Notes under the pieces: generated by a model
The model's input: only the letters and a program-made list of their open reading frames with translations
What the model was told of the DNA's origin: nothing
The model's database searches: none
Assembly (NCBI GenBank): GCA_030682135.1
Contig: JAUXQT010000093.1
Span: 1-40,891, forward strand
DNA: 40,891 nt
Source: Nitrospirota bacterium
Lineage (GTDB): Bacteria; Nitrospirota; Nitrospiria; Nitrospirales; Nitrospiraceae
Reading direction: 5' to 3'
Shown here: in pieces, positions 34,687 to 40,891 of the stretch
Position numbering within the stretch: position 1 is the first letter of the stretch
Layout of the letters: every line of letters starts with the position of its first letter
Made by a program: the position numbers and the translations under genes

Positions 34687-35316
34687 ATGACTATGGCAAC
34701 CCATCGCCTCCTGTGTGTGCTCGCCAGCCTCTGCCTCTTCGCCGGCATGGCTGTGGCCCAAGGCCATCGCGGAGACGTCACGGTCGCAGTGACGCACGAC
34801 AAAGTCATCGCGTTGCCGGCCGGCGGGAGTGGAATGGAGGAATCTCTCGGGCTGAATGAAACCGTCATCGCCACAGAGGCGAGGGGACAAACCGCATTCG
34901 CCCAGACCTCCAACCGGCTCTTGGGATTTTCTTCTGAGCTTCGGCGATGGACAGACGTACAGCTGGACAGCGGGGAACTGATCGGACGCCATCATGTCCT
35001 GCCACGATTAATTCTCGCGTAAAGCGACCGGCGGGTCTATGGATTCCAAGAGGGGCGAGGACATTGGACGGCTGAACCGCTTGGAACAAGGGAAACCGTG
35101 AAACAGTTACATGGCCGTGGACATGTCGCTGTGGCGATCACGTCAGAACGCGCCATGGCATTTTCCTCCTACACCGGCGGCATCTTCTCCATCTCCTGGT
35201 CGCCCGACGAAAAGGTGTTGTCCGTGGAAGACTCACCCGACGCCTGTATGGTCCGAACCTCGACTCGCCTGTTGGCATTCCGCTCGCAGAGCACCGAATG
35301 GATGGAAGTGAAATAG
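34687..35316 (+). pseudogene. Secreted repeat protein broken by one in-frame TAA
   Basis: A gene with GGAGGA 6 nt before its ATG and a signal peptide (LASLCLFAGMAVA) runs to a TAA at 35020-35022. The same frame then continues without stop for 98 more codons to 35316. Both halves carry the same repeat pattern, a strand ending in aromatic-Phe followed some ten residues later by Trp: RLLGFSSELRRW before the stop, RRVYGFQEGRGHW just after it, then RLLAFRSQSTEW. This indicates one beta-propeller-like protein of about 209 codons. Either half alone would be an incomplete fold. TAA is not a recoded amino-acid codon in known systems, so inactivation is the simplest reading. Confidence 0.75.
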
Positions 35317-35476
35317 GCCGAAACCGTTCTACGGGCCATCCAACCCCTCGTCAGCTGAACCGAAAACTTGAGTCTCGCCTCTCACATTGCAGTAGCCACA
35401 AAATCAAGTTTTTCTCGCCTCTACCGATATCCTCTGTATGGTGTAGGCGTGCACGGGCAGTTCTCGCACAGCCCTC

Positions 35477-35668
35477 AAGCTGTTCAAAAAGGCCATCCAG
35501 CAAGGCCCGAGGTGAGGCGGAACCGGAGGCGTACCCTCAGGGGTGCACGGTGCGACGAATAAGGAGCACCACGTCTGTGCGCGCCGCCGAGTCGGTGAGG
35601 CGGCCGGGTCCCCGTTGAGGATTCCGTCGAACCGAGAACGAAGCTGGTGGGCTTTTTCAACGGCTTGC
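35477..35668 (-). repeat. Inverted-repeat element, copy A, with internal insert of about 67 bp
   Basis: Both ends match copy B at 36766-36892 when one is read in reverse. The left part (CAAAAAGGCCATCCAGCAAGG onward through the GAGGCGGAACCGGAGGCGTA stretch) and the right part (GTTGAGGATTCCGTCGAACC through GGGCTTTTTCA) are shared. Between them lies about 69 nt (35545-35613) where copy B has 2 nt. The ends are imperfect inverted repeats of each other. It fills most of the 379-nt gap between the broken repeat-protein gene and the PilZ gene, whose start is 28 nt beyond it. Confidence 0.8.
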
Positions 35669-35695
35669 GAACAGCTCATGTTGGAGGATCTTGTG

Positions 35696-36061
35696 ATGCA
35701 ACCACGATGTCGTCTTCGAGTGCCGGTCGGCTATGCAGCCAGTATCCAAAGCGATACCGGCGCAGGAGAAGGGGTGTTACTCGACCTCTCGCCCACGGGC
35801 TGCAGAATGCGCAGCGACATTGCGCTGAATGCAGGAGCCTACCTCGCGTTACAAATTGCGGTCGCTCAAGAACCAACCCCCCTCGCAGTGGAAGTCTCGG
35901 TAGTGCGCTGGTGTAAAGACGGCCACGTCGGTGTAGAGTTTCTTCGGTACAGCCAGGGAGACCGTGAACGAGTCACCGACCTTGTCGAGCCACTCCTGCC
36001 GAAGGAGGCACCAGCCCATCGCGAATATGCAACATCAACCTTGAGTGCTGTCGGATCCTAA
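35696..36061 (+). CDS. PilZ-domain protein, probable c-di-GMP receptor
   Basis: The 121-residue protein is one PilZ domain: the RxxxR-type c-di-GMP motif at Arg4-Arg8, and the second motif DLSPTG (Asp30, Ser32, Gly35). The later VVRWCKDGHVGVEFL strand is also typical. Stand-alone PilZ proteins respond to cyclic-di-GMP and act on motility, adhesion or polysaccharide export. The ATG at 35696 has GGAGG 8 nt upstream and places RxxxR at the N-terminus. An upstream ATG at 35678 adds 6 residues; longer starts would lie inside repeat copy A. Confidence 0.85.
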   Translation: MQPRCRLRVPVGYAASIQSDTGAGEGVLLDLSPTGCRMRSDIALNAGAYLALQIAVAQEPTPLAVEVSVVRWCKDGHVGVEFLRYSQGDRERVTDLVEPLLPKEAPAHREYATSTLSAVGS

Positions 36062-36187
36062 CCCGCATTTCGTGAGACGCTCTCAAGGCTGCAGACTAAA
36101 GGCTTAGAAACTTCGAGCTCAGACCTTCGGCCTTTTGCCTTCGGACCGTACCTATCTCCCACATCTTGCTCATCTCGCCCACATGCC

Positions 36188-36227
36188 TAAAACACGAAGG
36201 CGGCCGGCCCTGATGGACCGACCGCCT
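36188..36227 (-). terminator. Intrinsic terminator of the Lys/His-rich protein gene
   Basis: On the minus strand a 13-bp stem, AGGCGGTCGGTCC with GGGCCGGCCGCCT (some G-T pairs), encloses a 4-nt loop. It is followed by TTCGTGTTTT. It lies 35 nt after the stop codon at 36262. Confidence 0.7.
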
Positions 36228-36261
36228 CATGTTCAACTGATGCTACCGAGTGGCGCTAGGC

Positions 36262-36564
36262 TTAGTGCTTCTCGCCCTTGTCGCCATCTTCGTGCTTGTC
36301 CTTGTCGCCGTGCTTCTCTTTGTGCTTCCCACCCTTCTTATGCTCGCCATCTTTCCGGTGCTTTCCGCTCTTGCCATGCTTTCCCTTCTCGCCTTCGCCC
36401 TTGGGTGCTTCCACCGCTGGGGCTGGAGCAGGAGCGGCTGCAGGAGCCGTCACCTGAGGAGCCGGGGCAGCTGGGGCTGGAGCTGCATCAGGCGCTTGGG
36501 CCAAGGCACCGGTAAAGGCATACAACACGGCGGCAGCCGTCAACGAAGCTACTGTTCTGGTCAT
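36262..36564 (-). CDS. Secreted protein with Ala/Pro-rich stalk and Lys/His/Gly-rich tail
   Basis: The 100-residue precursor has a signal peptide (to about ALAQ, residue 23), an Ala/Pro stretch (about 24-55) and a C-terminal half made almost only of Lys, His, Gly, Glu and Asp (for example GKHGKSGKHRKDGEHKKGGK). The His clustering suggests divalent-metal binding, and the Lys excess would allow interaction with nucleic acid or surface polyanions. Function is unknown. ATG 36564 has GGAGG 6 nt upstream, and a terminator follows the gene. It is convergent with the PilZ gene and inside the two inverted element copies. Confidence 0.72.
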   Translation of the reverse strand: MTRTVASLTAAAVLYAFTGALAQAPDAAPAPAAPAPQVTAPAAAPAPAPAVEAPKGEGEKGKHGKSGKHRKDGEHKKGGKHKEKHGDKDKHEDGDKGEKH

Positions 36565-36765
36565 GCGAATCCTCCCTGGATTTAGTTCAAATAGTGAGGT
36601 GGCAACCACCCCTCGGCCTCATCATCGCAAGGCCGATGCCACGGTTATGCCACAACCACCCTTATATTTCCCTGCAAAACAAAGGGTCACGACCTACCTT
36701 GGGACAACTGAGCGCACTCACTGAGGCGATATAGCTGGCTATTCCTCCATCCCGCCTCAGCACTA

Positions 36766-36892
36766 GCAGGCTGCTGAAAAAGTCCGCCAGCGTCGTTCTC
36801 GGTTCGACGGAATCCTCAACGTACCCCTGAGGGTACGCCTCCGGTTCCGCCTCACCTCGGGCCTTGCTGGACAGCCTTTTTGAGAAGCCTGC
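36766..36892 (+). repeat. Inverted-repeat (MITE-like) element, copy B, 127 bp
   Basis: The element begins GCAGGCTGCTGAAAAAG and ends with the inverse of GCAGGCTTCTCAAAAAGG, so it has imperfect terminal inverted repeats of about 26 bp. Its centre is a perfect palindrome built on CGTACC-CCTGA-GGGTACG (36819-36837). It has no coding capacity. It accounts for much of the 413-nt gap between the Lys/His-rich protein gene and the DUF5069 gene; the remaining part (36565-36765) shows nothing recognisable. Confidence 0.8.
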
Positions 36893-36977
36893 CGGAATGT
36901 TTTTCTGTTATGCCTGATATGTTGCAGATCGAAGCTCCAGTGGACCACCAGGGCTCTTCCGCACTCCGCTAGAAATG

Positions 36978-37415
36978 CTAGAGTCGACCTTCGTCGAGCT
37001 CGATCGCATCCACCCATGTCGAAGCAGGAGGGAGCGAGCTGACCGCGACGCCACGTTTCTTCGCAACATCATCCAGCCGAGCCTGAAGCCGGGCACGAGT
37101 GGCGTCATCTTTCGGACCGGACGAGAGCAGCCCCTGCGACCACTGCGCGATCTCCTCGTGCGAATGCGGCTTGCCGGTCGCCACGACCCAGGCGAGCAAC
37201 TGCTCATCCGTCCCACCGGATAATACTTGTTGCTCAAACGCCTTCGGATCGATCTGCAGAAAATCGACCAGATACTTATCGAACCCTGCGGTGATGTAGT
37301 TGTAGTCCTGAATCTTGCCAGCATGCCGCAAGCGAATCTTATCGATAAACCGCCCCAAGTGTGCAATGCCACCGAGCAGGGCTTTGGGACTGCGGGGATA
37401 CTGTTGCTGAGTCAT
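36978..37415 (-). CDS. DUF5069-type protein
   Basis: The 145-residue soluble protein matches the DUF5069 pattern: PRSPKALLGGIAHLGRFIDKIRLRHAGKIQDYNY near the N-terminus in two blocks (LGGI..LGRFIDK and AGKIQDYNY), and FLQIDPKAFEQQV in the middle. The family has no established function. The ATG at 37415 with GGAG 9 nt upstream is preferred to a TTG at 37430. It stands next to element copy B on its 3' side. Confidence 0.8.
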   Translation of the reverse strand: MTQQQYPRSPKALLGGIAHLGRFIDKIRLRHAGKIQDYNYITAGFDKYLVDFLQIDPKAFEQQVLSGGTDEQLLAWVVATGKPHSHEEIAQWSQGLLSSGPKDDATRARLQARLDDVAKKRGVAVSSLPPASTWVDAIELDEGRL

Positions 37416-37518
37416 TGAAATGTTCTCCAATGCTGTAATCGGTTAATCCAAGAAGATGCCCATAACGCAGAGCGCTCACCGTAAACGAATAGAACCTATC
37501 CTCACTTCTTTTTTCCGA

Positions 37519-37834
37519 TCATGCCCCGATCTGCACAAGAGACCTCGGCTGCAGCGTCGCAAGCGCTTCCTCCAACCGTGGCACAAGGGGAAGGAGAGCC
37601 TGAAGCTCATTCGACCGCGCCACCAGCACAATAACCGTTATGGGGAGAGTCGCAACATTCTGCTGATAAGGAAGGTTCCGATCAACCGTGATGAACGCCT
37701 CGAATTCCACGGCGGCCAAAGCCAACAGTCTGCCGTTCTTCACCCCACCCCATTTCAACAGCGGTTTTTACCGTGTGCGCGGGCAGCGCCAGGCGAAGAC
37801 GGCGGGGCACCGACTCGTCAAGCAGCAGGCGCAT
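37519..37834 (-). pseudogene. DUF5615 PIN-like toxin-type protein, frameshifted
   Basis: The first part reads MRLLLDESVPRRLRLALPAH then TVKTAVEMGWG, and the rest, in another frame, reads GVKNGRLLALAAVEFEAFITVD through NLPYQQNVATLPITVIVLV. Together they match DUF5615 PIN-like proteins, where an EMGWxGxKNG segment is continuous. At the break the coding strand has AATGGGGTGGGGTGAAG, that is two TGGGG units. Three units would restore one frame exactly (EMGWGGVKNG). DUF5615 proteins are paired with DUF433 proteins as presumed toxins. The gene overlaps the upstream DUF433 gene by 17 nt. Confidence 0.8.
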
Positions 37835-38036
37835 GAGCGAACAGACGCTCCTTCGCCACTTCGAGCACTGCAATTGCCGCTTCACGAGAGACCGAGGGGA
37901 AGTCCTCCAGAAAATCTTCCAACGAGGAGCTTCCCTCCAGGTAGTCGAACAGGATCTGAACCGGCACGCGTGTTCCCTTGAAACAGAGGGAGCCGCTCAT
38001 GATTTCCTGGTCACGACTGAGATATTGGGTTTCCAT
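37818..38036 (-). CDS. DUF433 antitoxin-like protein
   Basis: The 72-residue protein has the DUF433 pattern: LCFKGTRVPVQILFDYLEG, then LEDFLEDFPSVSREAAIAVL. This small winged-helix-like fold is usually encoded just before a DUF5615 PIN-like protein and is thought to act as its antitoxin and DNA-binding repressor. ATG 38036 has GGAG 5 nt upstream. The gene itself looks intact while its partner is frameshifted, so it may remain as an orphan antitoxin. Confidence 0.85.
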   Translation of the reverse strand: METQYLSRDQEIMSGSLCFKGTRVPVQILFDYLEGSSSLEDFLEDFPSVSREAAIAVLEVAKERLFAHAPAA

Positions 38037-38069
38037 AGACACTCCCAATGGCGTTCACTTTGCTTTCCT

Positions 38070-38108
38070 GGGGACAGAATAATGGTTCCTGACACTATTT
38101 TCTGCCCC
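38070..38108. repeat. REP-like imperfect palindrome upstream of DUF433
   Basis: GGGGACAGAATAATGGT (38070-38086) and ACACTATTTTCTGCCCC (38092-38108) form an imperfect inverted repeat with a 5-nt centre. The sequence resembles REP-type palindromes that accompany RayT/Y1 transposases in other bacteria, but no such transposase is visible here. It could also be an operator for the adjacent antitoxin. Confidence 0.45.
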
Positions 38109-38484
38109 CGGTGACTTTCAGAGCCTTCCGCAAGAGAGTCTTATTGATGTCGATGCTGGATCGCATTCAAGTTCCCGCCTGTTGCTACGCAACAAACCAT
38201 ACACATCAGCGAAAGAAAAGTACAGAAACGGTCTACCTCAAAATGACGAGCGCTGACATGCTACCGCCGCTCCCCACCTCCCAGAACGGCCCTTCCTGGC
38301 TTGGCAGAGCGGAAGCCTTCTGGAATTCCTTCGGCTGCGGTCGGTGACCGCAGGACCTCAGTCAGTTCCATCTTTCCCAGCGCGCATAATCCATAAGGGC
38401 TCTACTGCAACTGCAGACACGCCGCTACGACAAGCCAGTATGCTCATAGTCTACATACTGGCGGGCGGACTCGCCCCTCCCGAC

Positions 38485-38511
38485 CTCAACGTACTGCTTC
38501 GAGTACGCCTC
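38485..38511 (+). repeat. Palindrome related to the centre of the inverted-repeat element
   Basis: CTCAACGTAC, six variable bases and a GTACGCCTC end give a 27-nt block with 22 positions identical to the centre of copy B (36815-36841). The flanks are also GC-rich and inverted-repeat-rich but do not match copy B clearly. It may be a degraded or related member of the same repeat family. Confidence 0.5.
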
Positions 38512-38682
38512 GGCCTCTCGAGGCTCCGCGCGCCCATCTCGCGTGGCGTCTCCACAGTTTCGTAACGAGCCCCCATGAATCAAGCGCGCTAGCCGCGCCT
38601 CGGTGGGTCCCCATTCTTCCGGTGAGGTCGCGCAGCAGCATACCAGCGCTCGGAGTGGATGTAGATGGGTAGAGAGAGCGAA

Positions 38683-38710
38683 TTGGATTAGAAAATACTC
38701 CCGGTACATT
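38683..38710 (+). promoter_or_regulatory. Candidate promoter for the STAND NTPase gene
   Basis: TTGGAT (38683-38688), a 16-nt spacer and TACATT (38705-38710) lie in a locally AT-rich segment about 80 nt before the STAND gene start. Both boxes match the consensus at four of six positions. Confidence 0.35.
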
Positions 38711-38738
38711 TCCCTGTCACCAATCCTGCTATGACTTC

Positions 38739-38762
38739 GCAATCCCTTAGTGTTAGGATTGC
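38739..38762. promoter_or_regulatory. Inverted repeat just upstream of the STAND NTPase gene
   Basis: GCAATCC (38739-38745) and GGATTGC (38756-38762) are perfect inverse copies separated by 10 nt. The site ends 26 nt before the ATG, in the leader expected from the candidate promoter. It could be an operator or an RNA hairpin. Confidence 0.4.
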
Positions 38763-38788
38763 AGCCCCTAGAGCGGACATTCAATTAG

Positions 38789-40720
38789 ATGAGGGGCGCG
38801 CCTGTGAGTCCCATACCTCCTGCAGCTGGCGAACGACGCGCAGTCGGCGGATATACTTCGCAGTATCGAATTTCTTCTGAACTTATCCTACAGCAGCTTC
38901 GGGATGGAACTCTGCGGTGGATCCGCGTCGCTGATCCGGAAGCAGGGCGGGTCGATGACTTGCAAATAGGCACTGAATCACGAGTTGACGCCTTTCAGGT
39001 TAAATCGAGCCTATATGGCGGCAACTTCTCATTTTCCGACCTAACGCGTGGCACAGGAAGTGAGCCAAGTCTCATCGCTCAACTCGCCGACGGGTGGCGC
39101 CGGCTTCGTGTGATTAGGCCTGGATACCGGATAGTTGTTCATTTGATTTCAAATCAGATCCCTTCGGTTGCCGATCATCTCCCTGCTGACTCTTCTCCAC
39201 CGTCTCCTCGTCACTTCTCTGCCTTTCTAGAGCAGGCTTGGAAACCGGCACATGCGGGCTTGTCAGGCTATGGATTTGGGCAACCAAGTGCCTGGGCCCA
39301 TACCTGGGAGTCCCTCCGGAAATCTAGCGGATTGCTCAAAGAAGATTGGGAGGCATTCATAAGAGACTGCGAGTTGGAGTTCGGGCATCAGGAGCTTGCG
39401 GCAGAAGAAATCGAAGGACGAGCACGTGAGATCTTTCGAACAGACTTAGATCACATTTTCCAGTTTCTCCTCAAAACGGTTGCTGACCCTAAGAAGGTAA
39501 TTGAACTTACTCGAGACCAACTACTTGTCGGCCTGGAATGGACAGCTCGTTTTGAACTCAGAAGCCGGCATGACTTCCCCATTGATGAGGTGCTGTACCT
39601 TCCTATTAAAGAAAGCGTACGCCAGCTTGAACATGCTTTCGAGACTCTCCCTGGTGGCTATCTGGCGCTTCTAGGCACACCTGGATCCGGAAAATCTTCG
39701 TTGGGAACACAAACACTGCGTCATCGCTCTGACCGTACCATTCGCTACTATGCCTTCGTTCCAGACGCTCAAGATCCCAGTGTACTTCGCGGTGAGTCAG
39801 TGAACTTTCTGCACGATATGGTGCTGGCAATCGAACGTGCAGGGTTCCAGGTTGGTACCAGTCCGAGCCGATTTGACCGGACTCAACTCTTAGAACGATT
39901 CCATAAACAGTTAGATTTGCTTCACCAGGATTGGGAGACGGCCGGGCGCAAGACGGTGATCTTCATTGACGGCCTCGATCACATCGATCGAGAGCAACAT
40001 CCGAACCGTTCCTTGTTGCAGGATCTTCCTCTTCCCCATCAAGTGCCGGACGGAGTCTATATCGTCTTAGGAAGCCAAGCTGATGCGCCTTTCCCAACTC
40101 AGGTTCAGTTTGAGGTTCGCAAACCAGACCGCCGGATTGAAATACGCCCTCTAAGTAGAGAGGGCGTATTCCAGGTTATTGACCGTGTCCGACTTGGGGA
40201 AATCTCTCAGGATCAGAAGGAGTCTATCTACACTCTGACTGCTGGCCATCCCCTTGCCTTATCATATCTGGTTAATCGCCTGCGCGAGGCCAATAAGCCA
40301 CAGGATGTTCAAGCTATCTTGGACACAACAGAGCCGTATAAAGGGAACATCTTAGGCCAGTACCATTCCTACTGGAGACAAATTGAAGACGATGTCGAGT
40401 TGGTTCGCTTACTCGGGCATCTGACCCGTCTCCGCAGAGTCATTGACTTGATATGGGTGGAAACATGGGCTACACAGACAATCGTATCGCGACTACGCCT
40501 TCGCTTTGCTCACTATTTTCGCCGCGAAGACAATAACCGCTGGTATTTCTTTCACAACAGCTTCCGCCTGTTCCTACTAGACCGGACCGCTGAATCTTCA
40601 CCAGGAGTTGTTGACCAACTTCGGGATCGGTCCTTCCATAAGAACTTGGCTGAGATCTGCATCAGCATGCATACTGAGTCGCCTTGGGCGTGGGAGGCTC
40701 TCCACCACCTAGTGCGGTGA
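38789..40720 (+). CDS. Avs-like STAND NTPase with putative N-terminal nuclease, C-terminally truncated
   Basis: The 643-residue product has an N-terminal domain (about 20-230) with VDDLQI (Asp57) then DAFQVKSS (Asp68, Gln70, Lys72), the layout of a PD-(D/E)xK nuclease of the Cap4/DUF4297 type. A STAND/NACHT-like ATPase follows: Walker A GTPGSGKS (296-303), Walker B VIFIDGLDHID (Asp394), and winged-helix-like FFHNSFRLFLLDR near 600. Antiviral STAND proteins continue into a long repeat-rich sensor domain. Here the frame stops after WAWEALHHLVR, at what looks like the edge of an IS630-type element, so the sensor is probably missing. Codon use is less GC-rich than in neighbouring genes, suggesting transfer. 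The start has no good ribosome site. Confidence 0.75.
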   Translation: MRGAPVSPIPPAAGERRAVGGYTSQYRISSELILQQLRDGTLRWIRVADPEAGRVDDLQIGTESRVDAFQVKSSLYGGNFSFSDLTRGTGSEPSLIAQLADGWRRLRVIRPGYRIVVHLISNQIPSVADHLPADSSPPSPRHFSAFLEQAWKPAHAGLSGYGFGQPSAWAHTWESLRKSSGLLKEDWEAFIRDCELEFGHQELAAEEIEGRAREIFRTDLDHIFQFLLKTVADPKKVIELTRDQLLVGLEWTARFELRSRHDFPIDEVLYLPIKESVRQLEHAFETLPGGYLALLGTPGSGKSSLGTQTLRHRSDRTIRYYAFVPDAQDPSVLRGESVNFLHDMVLAIERAGFQVGTSPSRFDRTQLLERFHKQLDLLHQDWETAGRKTVIFIDGLDHIDREQHPNRSLLQDLPLPHQVPDGVYIVLGSQADAPFPTQVQFEVRKPDRRIEIRPLSREGVFQVIDRVRLGEISQDQKESIYTLTAGHPLALSYLVNRLREANKPQDVQAILDTTEPYKGNILGQYHSYWRQIEDDVELVRLLGHLTRLRRVIDLIWVETWATQTIVSRLRLRFAHYFRREDNNRWYFFHNSFRLFLLDRTAESSPGVVDQLRDRSFHKNLAEICISMHTESPWAWEALHHLVR

Positions 40721-40891
40721 TTCATAAATAGCTTGATTTATTATGTGGTACGGGTATGCTCTCCTCCCGAGGAGGACTGGACCATGCGCATCGCCCCTTC
40801 CCTTCAGGTGACCGAGACCGAACGCCAGCAACTGGCGCAGTGGGCGCGGGGCCGGCGGACCCCCGCGCGGCTCGTCCTTCGCGCCAAGATT
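40710..40891 (+). mobile_element. Left end of an IS630-family insertion sequence
   Basis: A TA dinucleotide (40710-40711), the usual IS630 target, is followed by an AT-rich leader and a transposase start. If the element begins after this TA, the last codons and the TGA stop of the STAND gene come from the insertion. The other end is outside the window, so the terminal repeats cannot be checked. Confidence 0.6.
40784..40891 (+). CDS. IS630-family transposase, N-terminal fragment (3' end off window)
   Basis: The 36 visible residues (MRIAPSLQVTETERQQLAQW, then ARGRRTPARLVLRAKI) match the start of IS630-type transposases. These begin with this short leader and a helix-turn-helix that recognises the element ends. 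GAGGAGG lies 8 nt upstream of the ATG. The catalytic DDE part lies beyond the window. Confidence 0.85.
   Translation, partial: MRIAPSLQVTETERQQLAQWARGRRTPARLVLRAKI

Larger units (their letters stand above)
38109..38788. other. 680-nt stretch without a credible gene
   Basis: No open frame here has a ribosome site, known motif or sensible composition. The stretch contains one element-like palindrome (38485-38511), a candidate promoter and an inverted repeat near its right end, each listed separately. Base composition falls toward lower GC from about 38640 on, marking the edge of a segment with different origin. Confidence 0.6.

Noticed and set aside
35020..35022. Recoding of the internal stop as selenocysteine or pyrrolysine
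   Set aside because: Those systems use TGA and TAG. The stop here is TAA and no stem-loop resembling a recoding signal was noticed.
38111..38347. Short open frame upstream of the STAND gene
   Set aside because: Composition and lack of any start signal suggest chance; it runs through repeat-rich non-coding sequence.
1..40891. CRISPR array or ribosomal RNA genes
   Set aside because: No regularly spaced direct repeats and no rRNA-like segments were found.

Overview
The window looks like a chromosomal segment of a GC-rich, Gram-negative (diderm) bacterium. The full Tol-Pal set, several lipoproteins with lipoboxes, RodZ, an LpoA-like protein and a c-type cytochrome all point to a two-membrane envelope. 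Gene content and style suggest a Nitrospira-like member of Nitrospirota. That placement is inference from general familiarity, not a search result.

Left part (1-9.6 kb): a partial HtrA/DegP protease whose coding sequence contains a ten-G run; an unrecognised lipoprotein; an envelope-glycan locus (family-2 glycosyltransferase, convergent with a translationally coupled NodU-type carbamoyltransferase and GT-C-like membrane protein); a lipoprotein with a caspase-like fold that lacks both catalytic residues; and a single-haem cytochrome c with a clear promoter and terminator.

Middle (9.6-24 kb): a long co-directional minus-strand run. In transcription order it is tRNA-Val, tRNA-Asp, tolQ, tolR, tolA-like, tolB, pal, two tandem YbgF/CpoB-like genes, mutL, miaA, mtnP, a PfkB kinase, a TPR lipoprotein and rodZ. 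Many junctions overlap by 4 nt or are separated by a few nt, so envelope, mismatch-repair, tRNA-modification and methylthioadenosine-salvage genes may share transcripts. xerD lies upstream of the tRNAs on the same strand.

Right-centre (24-34.6 kb): a plus-strand group (LpoA-like TPR/periplasmic-binding protein, site-2 protease, trpS, PEGA-like lipoprotein), then smaller genes including a methyltransferase, a metallo-beta-lactamase-fold hydrolase, an envelope trio (coiled-coil lipoprotein, formylglycine-enzyme-like protein, NlpC/P60 lipoprotein), a 54-residue CxxC protein and two tandem paralogues of unknown function.

Right end (34.6-40.9 kb) is an accessory and decaying region. It has a repeat protein broken by one in-frame TAA; two inverted copies of a short element with terminal inverted repeats bracketing a PilZ gene and a Lys/His-rich secreted protein; a DUF433/DUF5615 toxin-antitoxin-like pair whose PIN-like partner is frameshifted, apparently by loss of one TGGGG unit; and an Avs-like STAND NTPase with a putative N-terminal PD-(D/E)xK nuclease that ends at an IS630-family element running off the window. 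This end is the best candidate for defence-related or mobile biology.
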